Shown: positions 6,444 through 15,400 of the stretch, one piece after another
Layout of the letters: each line of letters begins with the position of its first letter
Numbering within the stretch: position 1 is the stretch's first letter
From: an uncultured Clostridia bacterium
GTDB taxonomy: Bacteria; Bacillota; Clostridia; Christensenellales; Maliibacteriaceae
Length of the DNA: 15,561 nucleotides
Direction of reading: 5' to 3'
Assembly: GCA_934613185.1 (NCBI GenBank)
Contig: CAKTSO010000032.1
Span: forward strand, 1 to 15,561
Made by a program: the position numbers and the translations under genes
The notes under the pieces: model-generated
What the model was told of the DNA's origin: nothing
The model's input: only the letters and a program-made list of their open reading frames with translations
Databases searched by the model: none

Positions 6444-8843
6444 TCAGTCGCGGAGTTTCGCGCCAAACTGCGCGCAGAGCGAACGCACGGCGCGGTCGAA
6501 CGCCTTCTTGGCCTCGTCGTCCGTAAGCGTGCGGTCGGGTGCGCGATACACGAGCGAGAACGCGACGGACTTATAGCCGTCTTCCACATGTTCGCCGCGA
6601 TAGATATCGAACACGGAGACGTCCTCCAAAATGCCCTTTCCGCTGCGCTTGAGTGCCGCGATCATGTCGCCGACGGGAACGTCCTCGCCGACCACGACGG
6701 CCATGTCGCGCGTGATGGCGGGCGTCCTTGCGATGGGCACATAGCGGCGGTCGTCGTTCGACAACTCCGCGATCGTGTCAAGTTCAAGTTCCGCAACGAC
6801 GATGCGGCCCTGAAGATCGAAGTTCTTGGCGACGTCGGGATGGATCTCGCCCATCTGACCGATCGCCGTATCGCCGATAGAAAGCAGCGCCTTGCGGCCG
6901 GGATGGAACATGGCCGCGCCGCCCGCCTTATAGACGACCTCGCCCGCGTTCAAAATACGGATGAGCGAATTGACGATCCCCTTCAGATAGAAGAAGTCGC
7001 GGTCGCACACGCCGATGGAAAGATGCAGGCGCTCCGTCGGCTGATTTTCCAAACTGACCTCGCCCTCGCTCAGGAACACGCGGCTGACTTCGAACAGCGC
7101 GATGGGCGAATTGCCGCGGGACTGGTTCGTGCGGATGGCGCTGAGCATGCTCGGCGCAAGCGTCGTGCGCATGACGCTGACGTCTTCTCCGAGCGGATTC
7201 AAAATACGAAGCACGTTGCGAAGCGGGCTGTCGGCTTCCAGTGCGATCATGTCGAGCCAGCGCGGGGAAATGAACGAGAACATGTTGATCTCGCGCAGTC
7301 CCATGCCGCTCAATGCACGCTTGGTGCGGAGCATGACTTCCTGCCTGTGGCTTCGGCCGCCGCCGCTGACGACGCCGTTCATGAGCGTCGACGGGATCTT
7401 GTCATAGCCGTAAATACGCAGGACTTCTTCGGCGATATCGGCCACACCCGTCACGTCAAGACGCCAGTACGGAACGGTCACATGGATCGTCTGGCCGTGC
7501 TTGATGGGACTGAACGACAGCTTTTCGAGAATTTCGACCATCGTGTCGGTCGGGATGTCCATCCCCAAAAGCGCGCGAATGCGGTCGGCGCCGGCGTCGA
7601 ACTCCTGCGGCTTTTTCTCGCCGGGGTTGACGTCGATGACGCCGCTGACCACATCGCCCGCGTCAAGCAGTTCGAAAAGCTGCGCGGCGCGTTCCAGCGC
7701 GATTGCCGCGCCTTCGATGCTGACGCCTTTTTCGTAGCGCGCGGAAGCCTCGGTGCGCATGCCGAGCGCGCGGGCGGAGGCGCGAAGGCACGCGCCGTTA
7801 AAGACCGCGCTTTCCAAAACGACGGTCTGCGTGGTTTCGGTGATCTCGCTGTTCTGGCCGCCCATGATGCCGGCAAGGCCGATGACGCCCTCTTCGTCGC
7901 AGATGCAAAGCGGCTGCATGGCAAGCACGTGTTCCTTGCCGTCAAGCGTCGTGAACACGTCGTCCGCGGCGCTGCGGCGCACATGGATCTTCGAGCCGCG
8001 GATGCAGGCGTAGTCAAACGCGTGCATCGGCTGCCCCTGCTCGAGCATGACGTAGTTCGTGATGTCGACGACGTTGTTGATCGGGCGAACACCGGCGCCG
8101 GTCAGCGCGCGCTGCATCCATGCGGGCGACGGCGCAAGGCGGATGTTCTTGACGACACGCGCGCAATAGCGCGGGCAAAGTTCGAAATCCTCGACGCTCG
8201 CGGACACATATTCGTTGACGTCGCCGCCGGATTCCTTCACGCTGATCTTCGGGAGCGTCAGCGGCACGTCGAACGTCACGGCCGTCTCGCGCGCAATGCC
8301 GACCATGCTCATGCAGTCGGGACGGTTGGCAAGCGTCTTGAACTCGACGAGCACTTCGTCGCAGCCGATGACCGTGCGGATGTCGATGCCGATGGGCGTA
8401 TTCGCATCAAGGATCCAGATGCCGTAGACGGCGCTTTCGGGAAACTGCTCGGGGTCGACGTTCAGTTCCTCGCCGGAACAGAGCATCCCTTCGCTTTTGA
8501 CGCCGCGCAGCGCGCCGGTCTTGATCGTCTTTCCGCCGGGCAGCTTCGCGCCGTCCAGTGCGACGGGAACGACGGCGCCGACGAAGACATTCTGCGCGCC
8601 GGTGACGATCTGAAGCGGACGCTCGCCCGAAATGTCGAGCGTGCAGATTTGAAGATGATCGGAATCTTCATGTTTTTTAATGTCGGTGATCTTGCCGGTC
8701 ACGACGTTCTTGATATCCTGCCCCAGCCGTTCGTAGCCTTCGACTTCGGAGCCGGACATGATCATCGCCTCCGCGTAATCGGCGACGTCGAGATTTTCGG
8801 GGTATTTTACATATTCTTTCAGCCAGCTAAGCGGTACATTCAT
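6444..8843 (-). CDS. pheT: Phenylalanyl-tRNA synthetase, beta subunit
   Basis: The 799-residue beta subunit of the alpha2-beta2 PheRS that charges tRNA-Phe. Length and order are standard: N-terminal helix (MNVPLSWLKEYV), tRNA-binding OB domain about 40-150, B3/B4 editing region (ACIRGSKIHVRRS, AGIMGG), B5 domain, catalytic-like core (LRTKRALSGMGLREI, FISP), and the anticodon-binding FDX-ACB domain at 706-799 (RTPAITRDMAVVV to the end). It starts with ATG 8843 behind GGGAGGG, 18 bases after the pheS stop, so translation is probably coupled. Nothing is missing. A 1183-codon plus-strand open frame across pheST is a shadow. Confidence 0.97.
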   Translation of the reverse strand: MNVPLSWLKEYVKYPENLDVADYAEAMIMSGSEVEGYERLGQDIKNVVTGKITDIKKHEDSDHLQICTLDISGERPLQIVTGAQNVFVGAVVPVALDGAKLPGGKTIKTGALRGVKSEGMLCSGEELNVDPEQFPESAVYGIWILDANTPIGIDIRTVIGCDEVLVEFKTLANRPDCMSMVGIARETAVTFDVPLTLPKISVKESGGDVNEYVSASVEDFELCPRYCARVVKNIRLAPSPAWMQRALTGAGVRPINNVVDITNYVMLEQGQPMHAFDYACIRGSKIHVRRSAADDVFTTLDGKEHVLAMQPLCICDEEGVIGLAGIMGGQNSEITETTQTVVLESAVFNGACLRASARALGMRTEASARYEKGVSIEGAAIALERAAQLFELLDAGDVVSGVIDVNPGEKKPQEFDAGADRIRALLGMDIPTDTMVEILEKLSFSPIKHGQTIHVTVPYWRLDVTGVADIAEEVLRIYGYDKIPSTLMNGVVSGGGRSHRQEVMLRTKRALSGMGLREINMFSFISPRWLDMIALEADSPLRNVLRILNPLGEDVSVMRTTLAPSMLSAIRTNQSRGNSPIALFEVSRVFLSEGEVSLENQPTERLHLSIGVCDRDFFYLKGIVNSLIRILNAGEVVYKAGGAAMFHPGRKALLSIGDTAIGQMGEIHPDVAKNFDLQGRIVVAELELDTIAELSNDDRRYVPIARTPAITRDMAVVVGEDVPVGDMIAALKRSGKGILEDVSVFDIYRGEHVEDGYKSVAFSLVYRAPDRTLTDDEAKKAFDRAVRSLCAQFGAKLRD

Positions 8844-8861
8844 CGGTTGATCCCTCCCAAG

Positions 8862-9884
8862 TTAGAACTGCGACAGGAAACGCGTGTCGTTCTCGGACAT
8901 GAGCCGCAAATCGCTGATGCCGTATTTGATCGTCGCGATGCGGTCGAGGCCGAGGCCGAAGGCAAAGCCGGTGTATTCCTCCGGGTCGATGCCGCACATT
9001 TCAAGCACATGCGGGTTAACCATGCCGCAGCCCAAAACTTCGATCCAGCCGGTGCCCTTGCAGACGCGGCAGCCCTTGCCGCCGCACATGGCGCAGGAAA
9101 GGTCGACCTCGGCACTCGGCTCCGTGAACGGGAAGAAGCTCGGGCGGAAACGCGTTTTGGTCTCGGGGCCGTAGAGGCGTTTTGCAAATTCGTCCAGCGT
9201 GCCTTTCAGGTCGCTCATGCGGATGCCCTTGTCGACCACGAGGCCTTCCATCTGATGGAACACGGGCGAATGCGTGGCATCGACTTCGTCGCAGCGATAC
9301 ACGCGGCCCGGGCAGACGATGCGGATCGGCGGCTTGTGCGTCGTCATATAGCGCGCCTGAACGGGAGATGTGTGGGTTCGAAGAAGCAGGTTGGGGCTGA
9401 AATAAAAGCTGTCCTGCATGTCGCGCGCGGGATGATCTTTGGGAATGTTCATCAATTCGAAGTTGTAGTGATCCAGCTCGACCTCGGGACCGTCGGCGAC
9501 GCTGAACCCGAGCGCGATGAAGATATCCTCAAGTTTTTCCTGCACGATCGACAGCGGATGCATGCTGCCCTGCGGAATATCCGCCGCGGGCTCCGTGACG
9601 TCGATGCGTTCCAGCTCCAAACGCGCGGCCTGTTCCGCGGCGCGCAGCGAAGCAAGGCGGCTTTCCAGTGCCGTTTCGATGCTGCGGCGCACGTCGTTGA
9701 CTTTCTGGCCGAAGGCAGGGCGTTCCTCTTTGGGCAGCGCGCCCATGCCGCGCATCATCGCCGTCAGTTCGCCTTTTTTCCCGAGGATGCCGACGCGGAT
9801 CTTTTCGACCGCGGAAGAATCCCGGCACGCTTCGAGCGCTTCGAGCGCCTTGCGCTCAATGCCCTGCAGCTTGTTGTCGTTCAT
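8862..9884 (-). CDS. pheS: Phenylalanyl-tRNA synthetase, alpha (catalytic) subunit
   Basis: The 340-residue class II synthetase subunit that activates Phe and transfers it to tRNA-Phe. An N-terminal coiled coil (about 1-90) precedes the catalytic domain; motif 2 is at 193-214 (GRVYRCDEVDATHSPVFHQ), and motif 3 at 306-317 (GFAFGLGLDRIA). A four-cysteine knuckle, Cys264/267/272/275, probably binds zinc; such an insertion is familiar in Firmicutes PheS, so it is not odd. ATG 9884 is preceded by AAGGAG with 8 bases spacing. It is the first gene after the T-box leader, so expression should rise when tRNA-Phe is uncharged. Confidence 0.97.
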   Translation of the reverse strand: MNDNKLQGIERKALEALEACRDSSAVEKIRVGILGKKGELTAMMRGMGALPKEERPAFGQKVNDVRRSIETALESRLASLRAAEQAARLELERIDVTEPAADIPQGSMHPLSIVQEKLEDIFIALGFSVADGPEVELDHYNFELMNIPKDHPARDMQDSFYFSPNLLLRTHTSPVQARYMTTHKPPIRIVCPGRVYRCDEVDATHSPVFHQMEGLVVDKGIRMSDLKGTLDEFAKRLYGPETKTRFRPSFFPFTEPSAEVDLSCAMCGGKGCRVCKGTGWIEVLGCGMVNPHVLEMCGIDPEEYTGFAFGLGLDRIATIKYGISDLRLMSENDTRFLSQF

Positions 9885-9960
9885 AGTTCCTGCTCCTTTT
9901 TCAATGTCGTTTCACGCGTTTGATACGGTAGGCTGATCCATCACAGGGAAGTTTCGAGAT

Positions 9961-10010
9961 AAAAAAGAAACGCCCCGCCGATTTCATGCAAAGATCAAAT
10001 CAGCGGGACG
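9961..10010 (-). terminator. Regulated terminator of the T-box leader
   Basis: A 14-bp stem with two G-T wobbles (10010-9997 with 9984-9971), a 12-base loop, then TTTCTTTTTT. The 5' arm contains the CGTCCC expected to take part in the antiterminator instead. About 75 bases of plain leader follow before pheS. Confidence 0.92.
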
Positions 10011-10283
10011 AATTTTCAAGCTTTTCATCGAAAAATCCGCGGTACCACCCACGTTCCTGTTCTTCAAACAGGCGCTTCAAACGAGCTTTTACTCGTCGGC
10101 CGAATAACGACGGCCAGCCGCATCCGTCTAATTCCCGCCGAACAACGGCAAAGGTTTCAACGGTGAGCTCCGGGGCGAACGCAAGAGCGCGCATGGCTTA
10201 TCCGACGCTTTCAGCCGCGGCGTCGATTCTCTTTTCAAAAGCATGGCTTTCGGCTCTTTCTTCCCCATCAATGCCTTTAAACG
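9961..10283 (-). promoter_or_regulatory. T-box leader, phenylalanine specific
   Basis: A tRNA-sensing transcription switch for pheST. Seen on the minus strand: the T-box core GGGTGGTACCGCGG at 10050-10037, whose TGGT pairs with the ACCA end of uncharged tRNA-Phe; a perfect 6-bp Stem III hairpin just before it (10072-10056); and the terminator that competes with the antiterminator. In Stem I, GGGG (10266-10263) can pair with CCCC (10175-10172), and AAGAGC (10258-10253) with GCTCTT (10188-10183). This leaves a 7-base specifier loop, GCGTTCG, holding TTC (10179-10177), a Phe codon followed by a purine. The codon assignment is my hand fold; the T-box itself is certain. Confidence 0.95.
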
Positions 10284-10288
10284 GATGT

Positions 10289-10317
10289 ATTATAGCATCG
10301 CGCATTTTCTTTTGCAA
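10289..10317 (-). promoter_or_regulatory. Promoter of the T-box-pheST operon
   Basis: TTGCAA (10317-10312, 4/6) and perfect TATAAT (10294-10289) with a 17-base spacer on the minus strand; TGC before the -10 box makes it an extended -10 promoter. The start would be near 10283. The -35 box begins only five bases past the fbp stop codon, with no terminator between. Confidence 0.85.
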
Positions 10318-10322
10318 GCGTT

Positions 10323-12278
10323 TTACAGAAGCTGCGACGGTTTTTCGCGGATCTCGCCGCTGTCGTAGGCGGCAAGGAGCTCTTCCAGATCGTCGATCAT
10401 CTGCTGCAGCTGCGCGCCCTGATAGGTGTCGCGCACGCGAAGGCGCGCGGGCATTCGTTCGACGACACGGATCTTGGGCGAAGACTGAAAATAGCGTTCG
10501 TCCTCGCCGTCGTAGGCCGCGTGTTCGGCAAAGGCAACATAATCGCAGTGTTCGATGAACGTATAGCCGCCGATTCCCGTGACCTTCTGATACGCCTTGG
10601 AAAGGCCGCCGTCGATGATATACAGCCGCCCGCCGCTTTTGACCGGGCTTTCCCCCTGCTTCAGGCGCACGGGAACATGACCGTTGATGATGTGCGAATG
10701 CTTGGGATCAAGGCCGAATTCTTCCAAAATGTGCTCGCAAACTTCCGGGTGCTCGATCATTTTGTAATACGGATTGAGCGTCTCGCGACAGACGTCTTTG
10801 TCGTCGATGAAATACCGTTCAAACGTCGTCATTTTGTCTTTCGCGAACACCGGCGACTTCGGCCCGCACGTCAGATACCAGACAAGATCTCGCGCGTTGT
10901 GGCGCTCCTCGGTGCGAAACGGCGCAAAATACGCGCGGCGCACGATCTCGTCGATCGCGTCGAGACACGCGCGGCCCTTCGGCGCGCCTTCGATCGGCGT
11001 GAAGCCCTCGAACGTCCCTTCGTCGCCCATCAAAATGCAGCCGTGATACAGAAGATTGTTGTCGATGCGCTTGTACATCGAGCCGTGCGAGAGCAAAAAG
11101 CGCGCGTGCTTTTGGAAGCGTTCGCTGTGGCGCGCGCTGGAGGCGAGCGCGTACATGAGCGCGTCCTCTTCGCTTGTCAATTCGAGCGGATGCGCGGGAT
11201 CGACCGTCGGGAAGTTCGTGTCAAGCAAGGGATACGTTTTGCCGTCCAGCGTAATCGTCCCGTTTTGATAATCGATCTTTTCGAGTAAAATGCGATCGTC
11301 CATGCCGTATTCCGGGTGTTTTCGGATCGTCTGCCCTTCGAGCTTGAACTGGATGATCGCGATGGCCTTCTGCATTTTTGCGGCAAGATCGGGCGAGACC
11401 TGATCGTATTTGTTGCTGTTGATCAAATGCGGGCGGAATCGTTCGCAGGGATCGTCGGCGTACGTCTGCGCGGCGAACATCGCAAGTGCACGCATGTTGA
11501 TCCCGTAGCCGTCCTGCAAATAGTCGAAATTGTTATAGGCGATCGACACGCGGATGGCGTTTGCAACGAGCGGGTAACTTCCCGCTGCCGCGCCCAGATG
11601 GCACAGATCGTGATTGCCCCACTGAATGTCGACATCGTGAAAATCCATGAGCTTGTCGATGATCAAATCCGCGCGCGGGCCGCGGTCGAAAATGTCGCCG
11701 ATGATATGGAGCCGGTCGATCATCAGCTGCTGCACAAGTTCGCACATGGCGCAGATCAGTTCCCCCGCGATGCCGTTGTCGACGGACGCGCTGACGAGCG
11801 CCTCGATGTAATCCGGCTTATTCTTTCGATCGGTAAAAATGATCTCGTCGAGCAGCTCCCTATAATCCTCCGGCATCTGATGCACGACGTGCGAATGCGT
11901 GTAATTTGCGCAGATGACGTGCAGCATATGGATCAATCGATACATATTCACGCGGCTGTACATGCGCCATTTCTCGGCGTCTTCCTTCATCGCCTGCGCG
12001 ACGTATTCGTGCGGATAATAAATCAGACGCGCAAGCTGCGAGCGCTCGTCCTCCGTCAGCGTGACGGAAAACAGCGTATCGATCGTGTCGTGAATGACGC
12101 CCGACGCGCTGTTCAACAAATGAATGAACGCGCGGTATTCACCGTGCAGATCGCTGAAAAAGTACTCCGTTCCCTTCGGCAGGCTCAGCACCGCCTTCAG
12201 ACGGATGATCCTGGAACGCACCTGCGCCGCCGTGGGATAGCTTTCACTTAAAAGACGCAGATAGTGTTTATCCGACAT
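10323..12278 (-). CDS. fbp: Fructose-1,6-bisphosphatase, class III
   Basis: The 651-residue Firmicutes-type (class III) enzyme hydrolyses fructose 1,6-bisphosphate to fructose 6-phosphate for gluconeogenesis. It belongs to the calcineurin-like metallophosphatases: SDLHGEYRAF at 42-51, GDIFDRGPRAD at 194-204, WGNHD at 220-224 and INGHVPV at 531-537 supply the metal ligands; CGPKSPVFAKDKMTTFERYF at 471-490 is a family signature. Length is normal and nothing is disrupted. ATG 12278 lies behind an AAGGAAGGATAAGG purine tract. It appears monocistronic with its own promoter. It lacks its own terminator, so transcripts would run into the pheS T-box leader. Confidence 0.96.
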   Translation of the reverse strand: MSDKHYLRLLSESYPTAAQVRSRIIRLKAVLSLPKGTEYFFSDLHGEYRAFIHLLNSASGVIHDTIDTLFSVTLTEDERSQLARLIYYPHEYVAQAMKEDAEKWRMYSRVNMYRLIHMLHVICANYTHSHVVHQMPEDYRELLDEIIFTDRKNKPDYIEALVSASVDNGIAGELICAMCELVQQLMIDRLHIIGDIFDRGPRADLIIDKLMDFHDVDIQWGNHDLCHLGAAAGSYPLVANAIRVSIAYNNFDYLQDGYGINMRALAMFAAQTYADDPCERFRPHLINSNKYDQVSPDLAAKMQKAIAIIQFKLEGQTIRKHPEYGMDDRILLEKIDYQNGTITLDGKTYPLLDTNFPTVDPAHPLELTSEEDALMYALASSARHSERFQKHARFLLSHGSMYKRIDNNLLYHGCILMGDEGTFEGFTPIEGAPKGRACLDAIDEIVRRAYFAPFRTEERHNARDLVWYLTCGPKSPVFAKDKMTTFERYFIDDKDVCRETLNPYYKMIEHPEVCEHILEEFGLDPKHSHIINGHVPVRLKQGESPVKSGGRLYIIDGGLSKAYQKVTGIGGYTFIEHCDYVAFAEHAAYDGEDERYFQSSPKIRVVERMPARLRVRDTYQGAQLQQMIDDLEELLAAYDSGEIREKPSQLL

Positions 12279-12320
12279 GGTTGCCTTATCCTTCCTTTGC
12301 TTTTTGTAAAAGCGTTCCGC

Positions 12321-12348
12321 CGTCTGTGCCTTTTATAAGACAGAGACG
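12321..12348 (-). other. 5' UTR hairpin of fbp
   Basis: Eight-base arms (12321-12328 and 12341-12348) pair with one mismatch and a 12-base loop. A second small perfect hairpin, 6 bp with a 3-base loop, lies at 12299-12313, next to the purine-rich ribosome binding region. Neither is followed by a T-run. They may affect mRNA stability or translation. Confidence 0.4.
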
Positions 12349-12363
12349 TTTTCTTCTTTGTCC

Positions 12364-12394
12364 ATTGTAACACATATGTTCGTTTGCGCGCAAA
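12364..12394 (-). promoter_or_regulatory. fbp promoter region with overlapping palindromes
   Basis: A TACAAT -10 box (12369-12364, 5/6) is present, but the -35 position only offers TTGCGC (3/6, 18-base spacer). That position is covered by a perfect 12-bp palindrome, TTTGCGCGCAAA (12383-12394); a perfect 8-bp palindrome ACATATGT (12372-12379) lies in the spacer. The arrangement suggests control by a bound regulator rather than a strong constitutive promoter. The regulator is not in the window. Confidence 0.5.
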
Positions 12395-12403
12395 GATTCC
12401 CAA

Positions 12404-12445
12404 CAGAAAAAGGCGGAATCTTTCGTTTGAAACATTCCGCCTTTT
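12404..12445 (-). terminator. Intrinsic terminator after the GLUG surface protein gene
   Basis: Minus strand: a perfect 12-bp stem (12445-12434 with 12419-12408), then one G-G mismatch, four more pairs and a 4-base loop; the second arm ends in TTTTT followed by CTG. It lies 22 bases past the stop codon at 12467 and would insulate fbp. Confidence 0.88.
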
Positions 12446-12466
12446 ATTGCAAGTATTATGAAAAGA

Positions 12467-15400
12467 TTATTTGGAAGCCGCGCCCGTCACCCGCTCGGGA
12501 AGCGAAAACGGCTCGTAGGTAAACGCAAACTCGCCGCCGAGGGACGCCGCCGCATTGAGCACTTCGCCGCCGACCGTACCCGTGCAGTCGAACGCAAACG
12601 ACTCGATCTCGCCGTCTTTGACGCAGACGGTCGCGCTGCCTTTTTCAAGCTGCACCGCGTCCGATGCTTCCTGCGGCAGAACGGCCTGCGCGATCGCATC
12701 CATCGAAGCTTCATCCAAACGGATCGTGTAATACGCCGCGTCGTTTCGAACCGACTTGTCAAAGTCCGCGTTCAAGCAGGCAAGATACGCCGCTTCGAAG
12801 ATCCGGCGCGTGTTCGCAAGCGACGCTTCGGCCTGCACGCGTTCCCCGTTTGCGGAAAGCGCCGTATCACCGCGAAGATAGAACGAAATCCCGCCCGTGC
12901 GAATGCCGCACACGTCGTTTTCTTTGTCCCATTGCAGCGTGAAATGCCGGTCAAGCGACACGGGGTCGCATTCGATGCGAAGCGTGCTGTCCGCGCTGAC
13001 ATAATCCTGCGCCTTCCAGTTTTCCCAGGCGCCGATCAGCGTCAAAAGATCCTGTGTCATATCGGGAAGACCGTCCGTATTCCGCGCCGCGGCCTTCGTT
13101 ACTATTTCGGGGATCTCGAAGTCCGCTTCGCCGCAGATGTTCGAGAACTGCGCCGTCACGCGGAACGACGAGCCGTCCGAAAGCGCGCCCTGCGCCGCGA
13201 CCGTCATCTCCGCCGTCTTATCGTCGTTTACGGTCGCAAAGACGGTCGCCTGCTGCGTCTGCACGAGCTGCTCGTCAAGCTGCGGCACGGCGAGCATCAG
13301 CAGCCGGTTCGCCGCGTCACCCGAAAGCGTGAAGCGCCAGCCGCCTTCTTCTTTTTTGAGCGTGATCCCGTCCGCGTCTTCCAGCGCCGCGTTCAGCAGC
13401 GCCGAATAATCCGCGATTTCGCCGCACAGGCGATAGCCGCGCCCGTTTTCAAGGAACACTGCGCCGTCCGCGAAATACAACGGAACGTCTTCGATCTGCG
13501 TCCGCGTGATCGCTTTGCCGTCGATCGTCTGCGTTTGAAGATCGGTCTGCACGCGGAACTCCTCCTCGCCGACCGCCGCGTCGATCGTCACGTCGGCCGA
13601 CCAGGCGCCGCTTTTTTCAATTTCTCGCAGCGTACGGTAGGCCGTGCCCTCTTCGCTTTTCAGGATCAGGAACGCGCCTGTCGCCGCAAGCAAAAGCAAA
13701 ACGCAAAGAAGAATCCATATCCATCCGCGCCTTTTCTTTTTTTTCGTCTTCGCGTCCGCCGGATTCGCCCGCATGCCGGCGTTCTTTCTTCCGCGGCTTT
13801 TTTTCGCCGCCCTTACAATCAAAGTGACGATGCTGCCGACGAGCGCCAGCGCGGCGATCGCCACGGCGAGCCACGCCCACCAAAGCGAAAGCTGCGAGAC
13901 GACGGCGATCTGCATTCGATTTCCCTCCGTCTCAAAAACGAGATCTCGCCCGAAGGATTCGCACGAAAGTTCCTGCCACTCGTCGTTTTCGTCCAGTCGA
14001 TACAGCGCGATGTTCCTGACCGACGCGCCCGGGCTTCGATAGTGTATCTTATGCGTCGTCTCTCCGTCGTCGGGAATGCCGATCGTCCACGTCTCGAGGA
14101 CGTTCCGCGCGATCGGTTCGGCGGGAAGTTCATACCACGGAACCGATGCAAAGTAATGCTCGAACGCCGCGTCCGTCCCGTCGTCGAGCGAATAGAACGC
14201 CGATATCTTCTGCGTATCGAACGCGCTTGCCGAAACGACCGCGTCGCTTTGGAATTTGCCCTCCGCCATAAAGACAGGCTGGCCGTCGCCGCGGCGCGTC
14301 GCGGAGGCCGCCGCCGTCGTATATGGCGTGTAAACCGCGTTCACGTCCGTATCCGTCCGCAAATCGGTAAAATCCGTCCGATCCCATTCGGCGTAGCAAT
14401 CGTCTTTTTGCGGGAGCGCGGGAACGTCGTCCGCCGCAAAAGAGTCGCCGTATTCGAACGTGCGCTCTTCCACCACTTCATCGTCCGCAAAAAAACGGAG
14501 GCGAAGACGCCGCATCCCGTCCGGCAGCGATTCGTCCTGCATCAGCGTCTCGTAATCGACGGGTTCCGCGCGGCCGGCATAGCTTCGCGCATCGAGCCCC
14601 GCAAGATCTTCCGAGACAAAAACGTTGCCGGAAAAATCACCCGCATCCGCGCCGCTGATCGCGCCGAAATACTGTTTGGCGTCCGCGATGCGGACCATGC
14701 CGACACAGTCGCTTACGCTGCTCGACGCGCCGGAAAGCGACTGCGCGATGCCGGAGCCGACGATCCCGCCGACGTATTTTTTACCGCTCACGACGCATTT
14801 TGCGTAATCGGACACGATCGTGCCGCCGCAAAGCCCCGCAACGCCGCCGACGTAGCTGCCGTCTTCGGACGTCACGTCGCCGTACGACTCGCATCGGGAA
14901 AGATAACCGACGTCCATCCGCCCGCAGATTCCGCCGCAATAATCGCGCCGCGAAATCACGTCGCCGCTGTTCGTGCAGCCGTAGACGACTGCGCGCATTT
15001 CGTATTCGCGCCGGTATTCCGCGGAAAGGTCGGCGGAAACGTCGTCTTCGGGGTCGAGTTCATATTCGATCGCCATCGCGCCCGCAATGCCGCCGACGTC
15101 GATATCACCCGAAACTTGCGCCGTATTTTCGCACGACGCGATCTTGCCGAGCGTGGCGTTTTCGATGTCGATCGTCGACACGTCGGACACGACGTCGGTA
15201 TTCCCGATTGAGAACACCGCGTCGAACAGCGTGTTGGAAAGTTCGTTAAATTTGTCGTTGATCGCGCGGATGTCTTCCGCAAGCGTTCCCGCCGTCGAAT
15301 TCGCCGCGCGGTTCAGCTGCGTCAGCTGCCCCGAAAGCCCGTTGATCGCGCCGACGAGACCGTTCAAATCGGGCGTGGCGACGATCTGGCCGGAGCCGCT

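Noticed and set aside
6372..9923. A 1183-codon open frame on the plus strand across pheS and pheT
   Set aside because: It is in exact antisense codon register with both genes. Antisense stops there need sense TTA, CTA or TCA codons, which these GC-rich genes avoid. The predicted protein is Arg/His/Ala/Asp-rich with no recognisable motif.
10000..10194. A 64-codon minus-strand frame inside the T-box leader (possible leader peptide)
   Set aside because: It runs through Stem I, Stem III and the T-box core, has no convincing ribosome binding site, and T-box switches do not need translation.
12458..15211. A 917-codon plus-strand open frame opposite the surface protein
   Set aside because: Same codon-register shadow effect. 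The minus-strand frame has TM segments, repeats and an internal duplication; this one has only biased composition.
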